Shown: one piece after another, positions 1-9,321 of the stretch
Position numbering within the stretch: position 1 is the stretch's first letter
Layout: each line of letters begins with the position of its first letter
Source of the DNA: Benincasa hispida
Taxonomy: Eukaryota > Streptophyta > Magnoliopsida > Cucurbitales > Cucurbitaceae
DNA length: 64,000 nucleotides
Direction of reading: 5' to 3'
Assembly: GCF_009727055.1 (NCBI RefSeq)
Contig: NC_052350.1
Location: 35,437,844-35,501,843 of the forward strand
Program-made: the position numbers and the translations under genes
Notes under the pieces: generated by a model
Databases searched by the model: none
Told to the model about the DNA's origin: nothing
Seen by the model: only the letters and a program-made list of their open reading frames with translations

Positions 1-138
1 TCTCTAGGCACGGTGTCTAATATATGCTCCAATTAGAGAGCTTCTAATGTTGTTACCTTCTGATGAAACCTTCTTTCTGATTTTTGCTTTGTAACATTTG
101 TCTTCTAAATGATCATCATGGTTTTTATCTTTTTCTAG

Positions 139-1248
139 TTCCAATGCAAACCCACCATTTTGGATCCCCATTCACATTGTGATTCTAGAGCGACCGACAG
201 AGTGTGCCGTGTTTAACGTCATTGCAGGTATGCTGTGTTATATACCTCAGCATTCTATTACTCTTTAACTTTATGGTGATATTTTAATGGTGGATTCTTT
301 GCAACCACCAAGCATGGAGATTTTAGTATGTCATTTTGTAAAGCTGGGGAACCTATAAGCCTAGAATTTTGGGTGTAACCACTGTTGAGTCATTTTGGTT
401 TTATTAGTATTCTTTTGCTTTGTTATCTTGCAACTGTTAGTTTTAATTTTGTTTCAGATCTTGGATTCTTTAATTTATTTTTTCTAATTATTTGGGTAGG
501 TAGGCAGTTAGCTTGGGCCTTTCTCTGTACATAAGACCTTTATTTTGTAAAGAGGTTACTGTTTTTGATAAAATTCTCCTGGCTTTGGCTGTTTACATCG
601 AATTTTAAGCCACCATGGGTTGGACTAGTGGTCAAGACCATGTAAATGATAAAGAGCTTAGTGGGAATGATTCAAGCCAGTGGCCACTTATGTAGGATTT
701 AATATTCTATGAGTTACTTTGGCAACTAAATTTAGTAGAGCTACATAGTTCCTCTGTGAGAATAGTCAAGGTGCGCAAGCTGACTCAAAGACTTGCATAT
801 ATAAAAACTCCTAAAGTTTTACCGTCCGATACGATGATCGTTTGTAATATTTTTATTGTATATTCTTGATAATCATTCTCTACATTTTCTTGCCCTTGTA
901 ATGGTTTGTCATATCAGAATTGGTGACTATTTACGTAGTCTAACGAGTAAAGAACTTGGGAGAAAGTTGAGTTTATTTTGGATAGACGAGGTATTAGTAG
1001 AGCACCATTGTTTCAAAAGGGGGAAAAATTGACATAATTTTTTCATGATTTGTCCTCAGATGCATTTTATTTTCCTCGTTTGGAATCTTAAAACATTCTT
1101 GAAATTTTTAGTAAAATATATTTCACAATCTGCAGATTCTCCACGTGATTCTGTCCAATTTATTAAATGGTCCCTAACTTCCTGTCCACGTGCTCTGTTA
1201 ATAGCTAATTTCCATGGGAGGACAACTATTTGGACTCAACCTTCTCGT
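139..1248 (+). pseudogene. MED16: MED16 gene fragment, two exons with intron
   Basis: Two spliced exons of Mediator subunit 16 (SFR6), a nuclear tail-module protein that links transcription factors to RNA polymerase II, are recognisable. Exon one (139-227) follows a TTTTCTAG acceptor and contains ERPTECAVFNVIA; it ends at GCAG before a GTATGC donor. Exon two (1136-1248) follows CTGCAG, restores the split Asp codon in phase 1, reads DSPRDSVQFIKW then RALLIANFHGRTTIWTQP, and ends at a GTAAGC donor. No stop interrupts either exon. Plant MED16 has about 1,200 residues, and the downstream exons I would expect (the EHEWRQD region) are absent before unrelated gene sequence begins at 2165. The family match is from memory of plant MED16 and is strong. 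It is a truncated copy, probably captured by the CACTA element ending at 3619. Alternatively the real gene was broken here by rearrangement. Confidence 0.75.
615..806 (+). mobile_element. Au-like SINE, decayed
   Basis: A tRNA-derived short interspersed element lies in the MED16 intron. An A-box-like TGGACTAGTGG is at 621-631 and a B-box-like GATTCAAGCC is near 669-678. The body TGGCCACTTATGTAGGATT, a GTCAAGGTGCGCAAGCTG block and a terminal ATATAAAAA match the layout of the angiosperm Au SINE family as I know it. It needs LINE machinery to move and encodes nothing. Many substitutions relative to the remembered consensus indicate an old copy; I did not resolve target-site duplications. Confidence 0.65.
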
Positions 1249-2164
1249 GTAAGCTCAAATCATATATTCCCTTGACAAATGTAATGTTTATGTTTCTTTC
1301 TCTTTCAGAATCAAGGTCTCATAATAATTGGTGTTTTAATCAAGGGTTCATGTCACGAGCTTTGCCTATTAGTGGTCTTGCACGTGCTCTTGACTATATA
1401 TGAGCATACATCTTTTCTTGTTTTAATTTGCTTTACCGTTCAATTTTCATCCAGGGTTCAACTTTTGGGTAATATATGTATGAATCTTGGATGAATTCTT
1501 GATTTTGATATTATTTACCATCTGTTAGCCTAGATGTTTTCTGTTAGCCTATTATTTACCATTTATTTGCTATGTACTATAGACAAATGCTGATGGTCTA
1601 TTATAAATAGTTATTGATTTTGATATTATTTACCATCTATTAACCTAGATGTTTTCTTTTAAAGCAAATAAATGACTTTGTAGGCCTTTGTTTGTGGTTG
1701 AATTCTTGATTTGTTCTGATTGTAACATTATACGAGTTTATACGAGTGATTTTCGTGCACTACCACCAGATCTTCATTGTTAATCCTAATTCTTATATTA
1801 TTTTCAAAAACATTATACGAATGAAATTGCTTTATCACATGCAAATAAAGTAAAATGTGTGGCGGTAAATTTTTTTTTTTTTTTTTGGTTTGATTAATCT
1901 GGATTCTTTGATTTTTATTTACTGGCGAGTATGGAAGGAAGGCTGGATAAAAATAAGATAGAGCAAGGTTGATGATTTGATGACCAGTGCAAATTAACAT
2001 GCTCAATTGTTGATGATTCTGAAATTCTGGAACACTGAACCTTGTTGAGTTATTGTAGTACTTGAATATAGAAGATAATAAAGATTTTATTTGGTCTTAA
2101 GTAAACTATTTTCGAACTACCCACAATGGCTTTAAATGTTGTATGTTTCTTGGTTCTGTCGTAG

Positions 2165-2266
2165 TATGTACTCAACAATGGACAAATGGATCTTACAAGG
2201 CTTAAAGATCTTGTTCGCATTGTTGGGAGACAAAGGCTTGTGTTGTATCTTAGTTGTAGAAAAAAG
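2165..2266 (+). pseudogene. HISN3: HISN3 gene fragment, single exon
   Basis: This is a 34-codon open exon bounded by a GTCGTAG acceptor and an AAG/GTACTT donor. It encodes [18 protein letters not shown] followed by a [13 protein letters not shown] stretch. This corresponds to the central part of plant phosphoribosylformimino-AICAR-ribotide isomerase (HISN3, the HisA-type TIM-barrel enzyme of plastid histidine synthesis). The neighbouring HISN3 exons (expected YAIVTDRWQKF and the DEFLVHGVD region) are not present, so it cannot make an enzyme. It lies 0.9 kb after the unrelated MED16 exons, which argues for transduplication by the CACTA element. The assignment rests on remembered similarity and could be tested with one protein search. 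Confidence 0.65.
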
Positions 2267-2860
2267 GTACTTCTTTTTGTGTTATTGTTGCTGATTTAGA
2301 AGCTATCATGATTGATTAACATCCTAAGTTATGGTTAACCCTTTAGATGTAAAAAGTCACCCAAAGTCATCTGCATTGAAACAAATAAAACATCTTGCAG
2401 CTTGGGGCTTCACTAACATTTGTCTATGCTCATGCATTGATTAACATTTAGTTTCGATTTAGGAATGTAAAATGAAATTGTGACAGATAGATGGTAGAAG
2501 TTCAGTGATGTATTTATGTGTTGTATTTGCTTTTAGTTACATACAATTTGAATCTAATTCGTCTTTGGAATCTTGTTTAGATAATCTAAGATTGAACCTC
2601 GATAGCATCTTTTAGTTGGAGATGTTTTTTGTGGTTTCATTTGATTGAAGTCTTTTATCCATTGGTGTGCTTTTTAGATGCTTGAAGTTTTGGTGTTGCT
2701 TTAGGGGGCTTTTTACTTTTTAGTTATATGGATAATGCAAAACTGTTGAATATGCTAGCCTCGTACGTAAATTATTTATTTTTTTATATAGTACTGGCTT
2801 TAATTTAATAAATGGATGTAAACTTATGTTGAATTTATCTTTTCTTTTTCCTTTTTGTAG

Positions 2861-2940
2861 TTCAATACAAAAGATGCATATACGCAAGGAGAGATTGACA
2901 TAATTCGGACCCAATGGGCAAGTTTTGTTGGCCGATTTGT
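2861..2940 (+). pseudogene. Putative exon of a third captured gene, unassigned
   Basis: An 80-bp open stretch starts after a pyrimidine-rich CTTTTTGTAG acceptor and stops at a strong GTAAGG donor. It reads FNTKDAYTQGEID then IIRTQWASFVGRF. The balanced amino-acid composition and good splice sites suggest a real exon, but I do not recognise the protein, and it does not fit the next expected exon of HISN3. It may be a third host-gene fragment in the same CACTA cargo, or a chance open frame. Confidence 0.4.
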
Positions 2941-3016
2941 GTAAGGATGTAATTCTTGTTTTTTATCTCAATAGAATGTAAATGCTAGCTTAGAATGAAT
3001 GTAAATATAATGGATT

Positions 3017-3202
3017 GGAAGGCAAATATTGATGGGCTCGCCATGAAAATATTATGGTTCTGATATTGTTTTGCAAATTTTGGTGGATAAATTCATAGGT
3101 GGAAGACAAATATTGATGAGTATATGTAATGGATTGGAAATATTGATTCTTGTTTGTGGATAAATTCATAGGTGGAAGGCAAATATTGATGGGCTCGCCA
3201 TG
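3017..3202 (+). repeat. Direct repeats inside the CACTA-flanked segment
   Basis: A 29-bp unit, beginning GGAAGGCAAATATTG and ending GGCTCGCCATG, occurs at 3017-3045 and again, without change, at 3174-3202. A second 22-bp unit, TGGATAAATTCATAGG plus TGGAAG, occurs at 3084-3105 and 3157-3178. The interlocking order suggests a local duplication of roughly 75-160 bp. No coding potential was recognised. Confidence 0.8.
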
Positions 3203-3339
3203 CAAAATTTTCTATACTTTTTAATATAAATCACGGACATTTCCTGACCCAACACAAGACATATAATATCGTTTTTAACTTATTTGACCAAAAAAATGAA
3301 TTCGACAATGGAATTTAAAAAAAACGGACAGATTCGGGC

Positions 3340-3619
3340 TTCAATGTCGATTAAGAATTAAAAAAGACAGGATTTAATGTCAGTTGCAACCGACATTAAA
3401 GACCTTTAATATCGGTTGCAACCAACATTAAAGACCTTCAGTGTTGAGACCTTCAATGTCGATTGCAACCGACATTGAAGGCTGTGTTATTGGTGTTATT
3501 GAAGCCCTTTAATGTCGGTTTAAAACCGACATTAAAGGCAACCAACATTAAAAGGCTTTAATAACACTATCTTTAATGTCGGTTTAAAATCGATATTAAA
3601 GCCCGAATTTCTTCTAGTG
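3340..3619. mobile_element. CACTA (En/Spm) terminus with subterminal repeats
   Basis: The right edge at 3609-3619 reads TTCTTCTAGTG, the complement of CACTAGAAGAA, a typical CACTA terminal inverted repeat. The 250 bp inside it hold at least six alternating copies of a TTTAATGTCGGTT / AACCGACATTAAAG motif forming small hairpins. These are the subterminal transposase-binding arrays characteristic of this superfamily (established knowledge). The matching CACTA start is not in the window, so the element begins left of base 1 or is truncated. No transposase gene is adjacent, so it would be non-autonomous. Confidence 0.8.
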
Positions 3620-4425
3620 AAGGGTGGCAGCGTTCTCACTACAAGCTGAAAACAAACTTAATAGGAATGTGATAACAAATGTTTGAACAAGGGTTTGCAC
3701 ACAATACAACTATAGACTTTCACAGTTTGAAGAAACTATTAAAAGTATGGGGTGCCTTGCGATACTAGTTAGAGGACACGATGAATTATTTGTACCATTA
3801 TAAACGGATCGTAAATAACCGCAGTCAGACAAGGAGAATTCCAAAAGGATAATGCATAAAAGATAACAAGAAAAGAACTTGAAGTAGAATAACGCATGCG
3901 ACAATGCATTGTAGTTCATGCGATTGAAGCCATTGAAGGATGTAGAGGATTCTTCCATTGTAACTGCACACCAAGGAGAGTTATTATCGCACCTACAAGG
4001 AGCAAATGCACCATAACCAAGGAAGCAACCGCATATCCAAAATAACAATAAATAAAAATAATAAACTAAACTATGAAAGCAATGTAAAAGATAAAGTAGA
4101 AGACGTCCCTGGAGAAATTGGAGTGTTGTCACCGCAAGGAGTCTCCCATGCAGGAGATGGTTCTCAACTGCTTGGGTCAAGGGGGCTCGCCCTAACCATT
4201 GGAGCTTCTAGCAATTGTTGGACGCATGATGATTGACATGCATCTAAGACTGCTTCCAGCTCATGCGACAGATAGCCTCTCTATCTCGGGGTCAATATTT
4301 GACTTTCGACGCATCGCCTATACTTCAAATATTGTTTGCAGCTTGGTCGCACAATCTACAATACGCCTAAGATTGAAAGGGTGCCTGCGAAAACACAAAA
4401 ACTTCACAAAACATTAGCTGCCAAG
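3620..4425 (-). mobile_element. Leader region of truncated retroelement C
   Basis: This stretch lies just inside the tRNA-Asp-type primer site at 4426-4444 of a minus-strand LTR retrotransposon and is cut at 3619 by the CACTA end. It contains a 156-codon open frame on the minus strand (3710-4180) whose hydrophobic, Cys-rich product I cannot assign. It is more likely untranslated leader or decayed gag-upstream sequence. No gag motif was found, and no second LTR of this copy lies in the window to its left. Confidence 0.45.
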
Positions 4426-4444
4426 TCCCCGGCAACGACGACCA
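4426..4444 (-). promoter_or_regulatory. Primer binding site (tRNA-Asp type), element C
   Basis: Read on the plus strand, TCCCCGGCAACGACGACCA is close to the 3' end of plant tRNA-Asp (TCCCCGGCAACGGCGCCA), so the minus strand carries the complementary primer site for reverse transcription. It is six bases inside the LTR that starts at 4451. tRNA-Asp priming is typical of Athila/Tat-group gypsy elements. Confidence 0.75.
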
Positions 4445-5139
4445 AAAACTTGTTGGGATATTTTAGGAACGGGTTTTGTTTTATTTTAATTATTATGGAC
4501 GAATGGGTTTGAACATGAAATCATGTGTTAGACATAACTGATGCATTTGCTCCCATGCGTCGAAATGATGATGTGTTAATCTTAGCATGCAATGACCATG
4601 CATTCCTATCACAAGTTTTCTTATGCTTGCGCTAAGTATAACACAAACACAAGTTTCTCGAGTAATCCAAGGTCGAACACGGGGACTTGTCACTCAATAA
4701 TATTTGTGAAATGATCCGTTTGAGGCGAGGAATAAGAATAAAAATAAAGTGAAGAAAGTTTAAATGACTTATACGCTCTCCTACTCCTAGCTAAACGGAT
4801 TGAGCAATAGGAGGTTTACAATGAGAATAGGTAGAAACACAACAACCAATAATGCATAGCAATGTTTACTATCTTAAATCGCCCAAGTAATCCCAGCTCG
4901 TTGCACTAACGCATCACATCTCTCGGTGGTCAGCCACATGACTATATCTTTATAGTGCATGGTTGCGTTGAGCATAAGATTGTGCCTATCTCTAGGAACA
5001 ATGCGAACCTTGCTTAGTGCATTCCATCTCTTACCTTCTCAGGCAGTTAGACGCGGCTATTTAACTTATAGGCAAGCAATGCAACATCCCATAGACAAGC
5101 GTTGCTACAACCTTTCACCAAGCAAAGAGGGTTAACTCA

Positions 5140-5956
5140 TGTCACACCCTGCCCCAGACTACCCTACGAGCCTGAGAAAGGGCGTGACTGCAACAGTTAT
5201 CAACCCTTTCGTTGACACTTACTGCCTAAAAACTCTTTAAAAAAATAACTCTGATACCAATGTACAAATTCAACAAACAACTGATTAAGTAGGCTCATTT
5301 TATTTTACAACAATGTAAAGTTTATACAACTCCAAGATTTAACTACAAAGTTTACAACAACAACTGTAAAACCCTTCGGAAGTGTAACTGTGGCTTGTGG
5401 CATACCTTGACCTTAGTAGCACCCTGGAACTCCTCACCTTTTGCTACCCTGGAAGAAAAAGAAAAACATTTGGAAAGCATGAGCTATAAAGCCAAGGGCG
5501 GGTGACTAGAAAACTGATTTTTATCAAAAGGACTACCCCACACTTGGGTACTTTTGCTCAGATACCTTCTCAACTGTGTCCTTCAGTATCGAGCTACTCA
5601 GATACCTTCTCAAATGTCCTTCGGTATCGAGTTTCAAGTAAAACTAGTCATACAATGACTTTCTTTAATAAAACTTAGAAAACATGTCTTTATCTGAAAG
5701 ATCTTTCTTTAGCACATGGTTTCTTTAGACATTGAAAACATTTTAGTCACTCACCTTGTTTGTTTAGGAACCTTTCTCTCTAGAAGTTCCTTTGTCACCT
5801 CGGGCTCCCTTTTGAACCCTAAAATTCAGATTCAATTTAAAGCTCCGATTACTCATAGTTATAAGCTTTATCTAGAGATACTTCCTTCTACAAATATACT
5901 CTAAAATGTCTCAAGAATCTTACCCTAAAATCTTAGCTCATAACTCCTCATGGTTT
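5140..5956 (-). repeat. Family-B LTR, truncated, nested in LTR C
   Basis: It begins TGTCACACCCTGCCCCAGAC, the standard outer end of family B read in reverse. It then carries the CAACCCTTTCGTTGACACTTACTGCC block and two copies of the TACCTTCTCAA/TCGGTATCGAG unit, as in the copy at 61057. Homology stops after CTCATGGTTT at 5956, where Tn5 mosaic-end sequence starts; the expected remaining 1.4 kb or more is missing. The base composition and order match other B copies. The left flank ends ACTCA; no right target duplication can be seen. Confidence 0.75.
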
Positions 5957-5981
5957 CACATCTAGATGTGTATAAGAGACA
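5957..5981. other. Tn5/Nextera mosaic-end adapter remnant
   Basis: CACATCT is followed directly by AGATGTGTATAAGAGACA, i.e. the last 7 bases of one Tn5 mosaic end joined to 18 of 19 bases of the inverted one. This is a library-preparation sequence and not plant DNA. It joins family-B LTR on the left to LTR-C-like sequence on the right, so the junction is probably an assembly chimera. Any open frame crossing it (for example one starting MCIRDT) is artificial. Confidence 0.93.
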
Positions 5982-6473
5982 CGGTATGGGCATTGTCACA
6001 TCACCTTATCTTGTTGATACTCCCAAGGTATGCGTCCGAGCTGAATTCAGCTGAAGTTATCAACGCGTTCTACCCATCTTGCGATCTTCTATTATGGTTG
6101 TCAATCTGTGGCCGCATTCTCTATTTGTTCACCGCTTTCTCCATGCGTTAGACGCATGTATTTACCACAACTTCCATGCATTAGACGCATGTGATTGTCA
6201 TCCGCGTCGTCTTTGCGATAGACTGGCTTCAACACATGCATTTGTTTGTGATTGTAGCTTCAAATGCATGCGTTTGATTCCTGCGATAGCTACAAATATA
6301 GACATTTTGACACAAAATAATGCATAATATTGGGCCAGTGAGGATTTAGGTGCTAATCGATGCAAAACTAAAATTTTCACAAATTCTAAGTATTATCACT
6401 ACGTTGTCTACCTGTTAGCCCTCATAATTCTACATAAAAGGCTTATGATAACTAGCATTTCTGCCAGTTATCA

Positions 6474-6575
6474 AAATGTTATCGAGCATCGAGTATGCCA
6501 TCGACCAACGAGTATGCCATCAAGTAAACGTCATCAAACATCGAGTATGCCATTGAGTGTATGAGTTATATGTTG
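6474..6575. repeat. Short tandem/dispersed repeat next to LTR C
   Basis: Three copies of CGAGTATGCCAT occur at 6490-6501, 6509-6520 and 6542-6553, separated by ATCGA/AACGTCATCAAACAT variants. It lies between the end of LTR C and the first family-B LTR sequence. No gene is visible. Confidence 0.7.
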
Positions 6576-7181
6576 GTAGCAGAATTATTCCGCAAGAGTT
6601 ATTAGGCAGTAAGTGTCAACAAAAGGGTTGATAACTGCTGCAGTCATGTCCTTTCCTTGGCACAGAGGGTGGTCTTGGACAGATCAGGTATGCGGCGGCC
6701 TTGCTACACGAGAGAATGGGGCCAGTGGTTTGCGGTCGAAGGGATGCATTGGTAGTATGCGGCGATGGATGGCATGCGACAATGGAGGATGAAGCGATGG
6801 ATGGCATGCGGTGATGGCTACGCGGGGGCATGCGATGCGAGGGTATGCATCGATGCTACAATGTGGCAATGCTATGCGGCGAGGGTATGCGTCCGAAGGA
6901 ATGCGATGGTAGTATGCGATGGCATACTGCGATGAATGCGATGGATACAATGGATGCAGTAGTGCTACGCGACGACATGCGGTGATGCTGCACGATGGAT
7001 GCGATGGCATGCAGCGATGGATGTGGCGGCCTTGCTAAAGTATGAGCTAGGCGATGGAACGAGCTAAGGTGGACACATGGTGATATGTCCTTGCGTTGCT
7101 AAGGCTTGCAGTAACAAGGTTCATGAGGTTGGATGCATTAGTCATAAGAGATGCGTTAGCAAGAACCTAGGCGATGGTTAG
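6576..7181 (+). repeat. Rearranged family-B LTR (tail fused to body)
   Basis: 6576-6680 is the family-B LTR tail (GCAAGAGTTATTAGGCAG, then AAAGGGTTGATAACTGC). Instead of the usual GGGGTGTGACA end it switches near 6681 to the body of the LTR, rich in ATGCG units, and runs to 7181 where Athila element A is inserted. The same LTR resumes at 20173. The last five bases, GTTAG (7177-7181), are the left target duplication of element A. Confidence 0.7.
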
Positions 7182-8835
7182 TGATGCTTAATTTTTATGA
7201 AGTGAATTATGGATGATATGCGATGGTGAAATTGCGTTGTGCACTCAAGTTTCCTCAGCGGAATTCAAGTGTAAATTTCACTGAGTTTCCTGGTAAGTTC
7301 AGGGTCGAACACAGGGACTTGTGAAAACAGGTTGTGTTGGTAATTTTTAGGAAAACTTTGCAGTAACCAAATAAATAAATTGTTGGTTTGTTGTTGATTG
7401 CATTAATGAGAAAATAAACAAATGCGGTGGATTTGAGAAAAGTCAGTTGTGTGATAGATGCACTGAGTATGCGATGAACGGGTTGAGAAGATCTTTAGCT
7501 AGCGTTACTTGGGAATGCGTCAGACTATGCGATCATGCTACAACCATGCACAATAAGTCATTTTCCAATGCAAATGCGATGCTCCTAAGTCTAGGACGCA
7601 TGTGTGAAATGCAAAAGTGTCCATAGAGCTTATCCCTAAGTCTCTACTCTTGTCCTATGCGATGATGCAAAATGCATAAAAGCAAGGTGACCGCGTACAA
7701 TCATATCCTATCTATAGGATGCATGCGATGCGTTGATAACAAATAGTGTTTATTCCTAAGCTCTTATCTCTTGATTATGCATTCTAATCTGACTTTCCCA
7801 AGCCTAGATTCTAACCTAACCTTCCCAAGCCTAGATCCTGTCCTTACACTACCCTTCCGAGTATCTCTAATGAACGAATGAAGCATACATAATACAAGAT
7901 AATCGCATAGCATGAAGATTTGCCAGTTGTGCTAGCTAAATGCTTCTCAACCCATTCAACTGATTTAGCTACTTATGCATAAATAACAGAGAGTGAACAA
8001 ATATAGAGAAGTGGATTCCATTTCGATAAATGAGTGAAGTACAAAATACAATGGAAGTTAAAGGTAAAGAGCCTGGTAGCAATTCCTTGCTGATCGAGGC
8101 TTTTACACTATAATCTCTATTTGGTTCCTAAGATGTTCCTGCTTCCGCAGGCATCGGCCCTCTCTCTATCCTTGAGCTTCTGGTGCTCTCCCAACCTTAC
8201 CAGAATGATCTGTCGGCACAACCTCCTCTCTCGTAAAACGAAAGAAAACTATGAACAAAGACGTATGAAACTTCGAACTAATGAATGGTGAACCCCTTTT
8301 CTCAAGGATGCCTCTGGTATTTATAGAACATCCAAGGTGAATGGCGGCTTCTCTCTCATGATTGCACAGATGGGACGACTTTAATTCCCCTGACTGATGC
8401 ACCGAATATTTGTCATCAAAAAGCTGAATGTACTTGTTATCGTTAGAGGCTGTCAACTATATTCGGATTCGACTGTCATTAGCTTTCTGTCCCATCGCGA
8501 TTAATTAGCCTTTCACCCAGCTGCGCCCACCAAGTTGCGCTGACCAGGTTACGGTAATTCTTCTTGAGAAAATGTTTGCGAGCATAATCATCGCAAAGCC
8601 TTGCGGTGAAGTTGCGCTCGATCGATGATTTCCTTATGATCGCATTTTTCGCCTTGTGTCAACGCATATTCTGCATAAAAATACAAAAATCAACTGTTCC
8701 TATGTGTTGAACGCATGCGATCACAATATTATGAATGTGATGCTTAATGGACGCAATTTAACATGTTTTATCAATACAAGCTAACATTATTTAAGAACTT
8801 AGCACTATGATAACGTGCATTTCTGCCCGTTATCA
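7182..8835 (-). repeat. 3' LTR of Athila element A
   Basis: The plus-strand reading runs from TGATGCTTAATTTTTATG to TTCTGCCCGTTATCA, 1,654 bp. It pairs with 18526-20172. In the first roughly 155 bp I count about eight differences between the two LTRs, almost all transitions and several at CpG positions, pointing to an old insertion decaying by cytosine methylation. A minus-strand TATA-like TTCTATAAATACC lies near 8315-8327. Confidence 0.9.
8315..8327 (-). promoter_or_regulatory. LTR A TATA box
   Basis: On the minus strand TTCTATAAATACC is a consensus TATA box inside the 3' LTR of element A. The paired LTR has the same site near 19667-19679 (GGTATTTATAGAA on plus), where it would drive the element's RNA. 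The transcription start is inferred only. Confidence 0.5.
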
Positions 8836-9321
8836 CACCCCCAAATTTAAACAATGCTTGTCCTTAAGCATAAGCTAAAGATTTTCTTTAGCAAGTCGAT
8901 CGCAATGTTTTTTTCCTAGATTTCTTAAGGATACTTCGTTCAAATCCTATATACAAAAATTTCCTTAAGTCTTATTTAAGTCTCTTCCTAAAATATTTCT
9001 AAGACCTAGGGACCGCAAGCTTAACCTTCAAAAAGACTTTACTAACTTCCAGAACATCGCATGATTTATTTCAAAAAGAAAATTTTCCACCGAGGTGTCA
9101 AATGATTTTATCCTTGCATATTTCTTGTCATTGTTATTTTTTTTCTGACCTTGCGCTGATCCAAGTGCCTTGCCTTCGTTCTGGCTTGCCCCCACGTGTG
9201 TCATGCGGACATCCAACTATGGGTAAGTGCCTTTCACAACTTAACTCTTATCAATCATGGGTTTCCCATTGCGTTGACAGTGGAGTTGTTATTCTCAATT
9301 TTTTTTTTTCAAAAATAGCAA
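8836..9321 (-). other. Element A polypurine tract and 3' untranslated region
   Basis: Immediately inside the LTR, the minus strand reads AAATTTGGGGGTG (plus 8836-8848), the polypurine tract that primes plus-strand DNA synthesis. The following sequence to 9321 is non-coding, T-rich, and interrupted at 9322 by a family-B solo LTR. The last five bases AGCAA (9317-9321) are that insertion's target duplication. No gene seen. Confidence 0.75.

Larger units (their letters stand above)
4451..6473 (-). repeat. LTR of retroelement C (5' LTR, minus strand), interrupted
   Basis: The plus-strand reading starts TGTTGGGATATTTTAG beside the primer site and ends CTGCCAGTTATCA at 6473, giving TG...CA ends. 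Internal segments (CAAGTTTCTCGAGTAATCC, then GGTCGAACAC) recur in a second copy at 46330-48480. The LTR was invaded at 5140 by a family-B LTR, which is then cut by sequencing-adapter sequence at 5957. The part from about 5982 to 6473 resumes LTR-C-like sequence, including GATAACTAGCATTTCTGCC near the end. The continuity of the right part with the left part is therefore inferred. Confidence 0.6.

Noticed and set aside
139..1248. Functional MED16 gene running into the window from the left
   Set aside because: The exons after 1248 are missing and unrelated HISN3 sequence follows; substitutions at conserved positions (SPT to SLT, RIT to RTT) also suggest a non-functional copy. Not excluded without the left flank.
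3710..4180. 156-codon minus frame with hydrophobic stretches
   Set aside because: Lies in retroelement leader next to a primer site; no homology recognised and composition is irregular.
5966..6151. Open frame starting MCIRDTVW
   Set aside because: Its first codons are Tn5 adapter sequence; the rest is LTR DNA with no recognisable protein.
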